DNA from: Planctomycetaceae bacterium | GTDB taxonomy: Bacteria; Planctomycetota; Planctomycetia; Planctomycetales; Planctomycetaceae | DNA: 8,784 nucleotides | Assembly: GCA_020426085.1 (NCBI GenBank) | Contig: JAGQQP010000141.1 | Span: forward strand, 1 to 8,784 | Direction of reading: 5' to 3' | In this document: in pieces, positions 7,233 through 8,784 of the stretch | How the letters are laid out: each line of letters begins with the position of its first letter | How positions within the stretch are numbered: the stretch's first letter is position 1 | Notes under the pieces: model-generated | Told to the model about the DNA's origin: nothing | What the model saw: only the letters and a program-made list of their open reading frames with translations | The model's database searches: none | Program-made: the position numbers and the translations under genes

Positions 7233-8153
7233 ATGGAGAACTGGTACGTCAGACGAGAGAATGAAACCGCAGGCCCTCTGACACTGGAGCGGATGCGCGA
7301 ACTGATCCACGAAGGAAAACTCCAGAAATCGGATCTGGTCCGCATAGGCGAAGTCGGCAATTTCATCACAGCAGCACACGTTCTGGAACTGTTTCCCGGT
7401 AGTGGTACCAGTCAACCCGCGGCTCAAGCAACGGAACCGCCTCCCCGCAAAAGTCATCTTGCCCTCATCTCAGGACTTCTGATTGCCGTCCTGACAATTA
7501 CCCTGGCGATCGGATCTATTTTCTGGCTGCAGAAAGTCGAAGCGGAGCACCGTGCTGTATCAAAAAACCATTTAAAACAAATCGCCCTGGCCATGAATAA
7601 TTACCATGATGCCCACCGTACCTTTCCTCCCGGAGGAATACAGACTGCCGATGGCAAACCTTATATCAGCTGGCAAACAGTTCTTTTACCCTATATTGAA
7701 GAGGCTCCGCTTTACAACAAGGTTAATTTCTCTCGACCATGGACACATCCCCAAAACCATCCCTTGTTCAAATCTGAAATTGATGTCTATTTAAATCCGG
7801 CAATCGGACAGACGGTTTCCGAAGATGGATTGGCCCTGACTCATTATGCAGGCAATAAACTGGTACTCAAAACCAACGGTGTCATGCGCTACCCTTATTT
7901 TAAAGATGGCACCGCAAATACCATCCTGGCAGTGGAAGTAGCGGAAAACTTTAAACCCTGGGGCGATCCCACAAACACGGCAGAGCCTGCTGAGATAATC
8001 GGCCCCGGAAAGAAATCGTCTTTTACCGGCGGGCACCATCTCTTGTTTGCAGATGGATCGGTTCGCTTTGTGACAGATCAGATTAACCCGGAATTACTCA
8101 AAGCATTGAGTACCCCCGCGGGAAGAGAACGCATGGATAAATTCCAGTATTGA
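7233..8153 (+). CDS. GYF_2-TM-DUF1559 protein (copy 1)
   Basis: A 306-residue protein. AAGGAAG (7222-7228) lies 4 bases before ATG 7233. Residues 1-54 form a GYF_2 domain (NWYVRRENETAGPLTLERM, then LQKSDLVRIGE), a fold known for binding proline-rich peptides. A Pro/Gln/Ala linker follows (about 55-72), then a transmembrane helix (75-98) and a DUF1559 domain (about 108-295) starting SKNHLKQIALAMNNYHD...FPPGG and ending FADGSVRFVTDQINPELLKAL. DUF1559 proteins are massively expanded in planctomycetes and usually begin with a type IV prepilin-like segment; here GYF_2 replaces it. The signature [15 protein letters not shown] present in copy 2 is absent. In the usual H-X9-DG motif the histidine position is phenylalanine (F264), and the usual CPSD cysteine appears as N188. 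Topology is probably GYF_2 inside and DUF1559 outside. Function is unknown. Confidence 0.92.
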   Translation: MENWYVRRENETAGPLTLERMRELIHEGKLQKSDLVRIGEVGNFITAAHVLELFPGSGTSQPAAQATEPPPRKSHLALISGLLIAVLTITLAIGSIFWLQKVEAEHRAVSKNHLKQIALAMNNYHDAHRTFPPGGIQTADGKPYISWQTVLLPYIEEAPLYNKVNFSRPWTHPQNHPLFKSEIDVYLNPAIGQTVSEDGLALTHYAGNKLVLKTNGVMRYPYFKDGTANTILAVEVAENFKPWGDPTNTAEPAEIIGPGKKSSFTGGHHLLFADGSVRFVTDQINPELLKALSTPAGRERMDKFQY

Positions 8154-8269
8154 GAAATCACACTCTCTTTAAAACAGACTTTAATACGATGTCATTCCCT
8201 ACTGAAGGAATCCCTCTATGGCTAACTGGTATGTGAAACGCGGAAGTCAAATCGCAGGCCCTCTGACAC
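7268..8269 (+). repeat. Tandem gene duplication marked by a shared 17-base coding word
   Basis: CGCAGGCCCTCTGACAC occurs at 7268-7284 and 8253-8269, each 35 bases after the start codon of its gene. It encodes the conserved AGPLT of the GYF_2 domain. With the matching domain order of both genes, this supports descent by tandem duplication rather than separate arrival. The span given runs from the first copy to the second. Confidence 0.7.
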
Positions 8270-8784
8270 GAGATCGCCTGAATCAGCTGGCTGCGGAAGG
8301 CAAAGTTCAAAAAACGGATCTCGTCAGAGAGGGCGAAGACGGAGATTTCCACCCCGCTTCCACGGTACGTGATCTCTTCACCAGTGCGGACACCTCCGCC
8401 TGGGATGAATTTGAAGCCGGTCCGGAAACACAACCACAGTCCAGTCAAGCTGCGCCGAAAAAGAGTAATACCACTCTGATCGTCATTCTGGCGGTCATCG
8501 GTGTCGGCGGCATTTTTATGGTGATGGTTTTGGTCGCGTTACTGCTGCCTGCAGTGCAGCAGGCCCGGGAAGCGGCCCGCCGATCCGTCTCAAAAAACAA
8601 TCTCAAGCAGATCGGACTGGCATTACACAATTACCACGATACTTATCGCGTATTTCCCCCCGGAGGAACCCAGACCACAGACGGTGCCCCCTATCATGGC
8701 TGGTCAACATCAATTCTCCCCTTCGTCGATCAGGCCCCCCTTTATAATCAGGTGAATTTTGATCAACCCTGGAATGCCCCGGAG
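8218..8784 (+). CDS. GYF_2-TM-DUF1559 protein (copy 2), 3' end beyond window
   Basis: The frame runs open from ATG 8218 to the last base, 189 codons without a stop, so the gene is cut by the window edge. GAAGGAA (8204-8210) lies 7 bases before the ATG. Residues 1-54 are a GYF_2 domain ([19 protein letters not shown]) with about 30 of 54 residues identical to copy 1 by eye. A polar linker rich in E, Q, S and P follows (55-82), then a transmembrane helix (86-109) that runs into the classical DUF1559 signature [15 protein letters not shown] (108-122), then [20 protein letters not shown] and VFPPGG. The remainder of DUF1559, including any H-X9-DG motif, is out of view. It is a tandem paralogue of copy 1, 64 bases downstream and probably co-transcribed. 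Function is unknown. Confidence 0.93.
   Translation, partial: MANWYVKRGSQIAGPLTRDRLNQLAAEGKVQKTDLVREGEDGDFHPASTVRDLFTSADTSAWDEFEAGPETQPQSSQAAPKKSNTTLIVILAVIGVGGIFMVMVLVALLLPAVQQAREAARRSVSKNNLKQIGLALHNYHDTYRVFPPGGTQTTDGAPYHGWSTSILPFVDQAPLYNQVNFDQPWNAPE

Overview
The window looks like chromosomal DNA of a planctomycete, probably a Gimesia/Planctomyces-type organism. This is inferred from gene content, not from a database search. The pointers are a DUF1080 protein, a CRTAC1-type VCBS/ASPIC-UnbV protein beside a TPR protein, and two DUF1559 proteins carrying the [15 protein letters not shown] signature. I see no phage, insertion sequence, CRISPR array, tRNA or rRNA. Coding density is high, and the longest gap without a gene is 246 bases.

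Layout. Positions 1-2232 (+ strand) hold the 3' end of a DUF1080 (3-keto-disaccharide hydrolase-like) gene, an MFS permease of the nucleoside:H+ symporter family, and a 78-residue two-helix membrane protein whose start codon overlaps the permease stop. After a gap with several short repeats, positions 2479-3327 (+) hold two tandem small heat-shock (Hsp20) genes. Positions 3355-7026 (- strand) hold a compact three-gene unit, transcribed as creatininase-family amidohydrolase, then secreted CRTAC1-like beta-propeller, then membrane-anchored TPR protein. These overlap by 20 bases and then lie 2 bases apart. Positions 7233-8784 (+) hold two paralogous genes, the second cut off by the window end. 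Each encodes a GYF_2 domain, a transmembrane helix and a DUF1559 domain.

How the genes may work together. The first block could supply small glycosides or nucleosides: an extracytoplasmic sugar-modifying enzyme followed by an importer. The Hsp20 pair is a self-contained stress module. In the minus-strand unit, the propeller protein has a signal peptide and the TPR protein has an N-terminal anchor with basic residues before it. Both adhesion-type domains are therefore predicted on the same, non-cytoplasmic side of the membrane, where they could form a complex. The creatininase homologue is cytoplasmic and its substrate is unknown. The GYF_2/DUF1559 pair is the least understood part: DUF1559 proteins normally carry a prepilin-like N-terminus, and here a GYF_2 domain occupies that place.

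The most unusual points are the GYF_2-TM-DUF1559 tandem pair, with its divergent first copy, and the tightly packed creatininase/CRTAC1/TPR unit.
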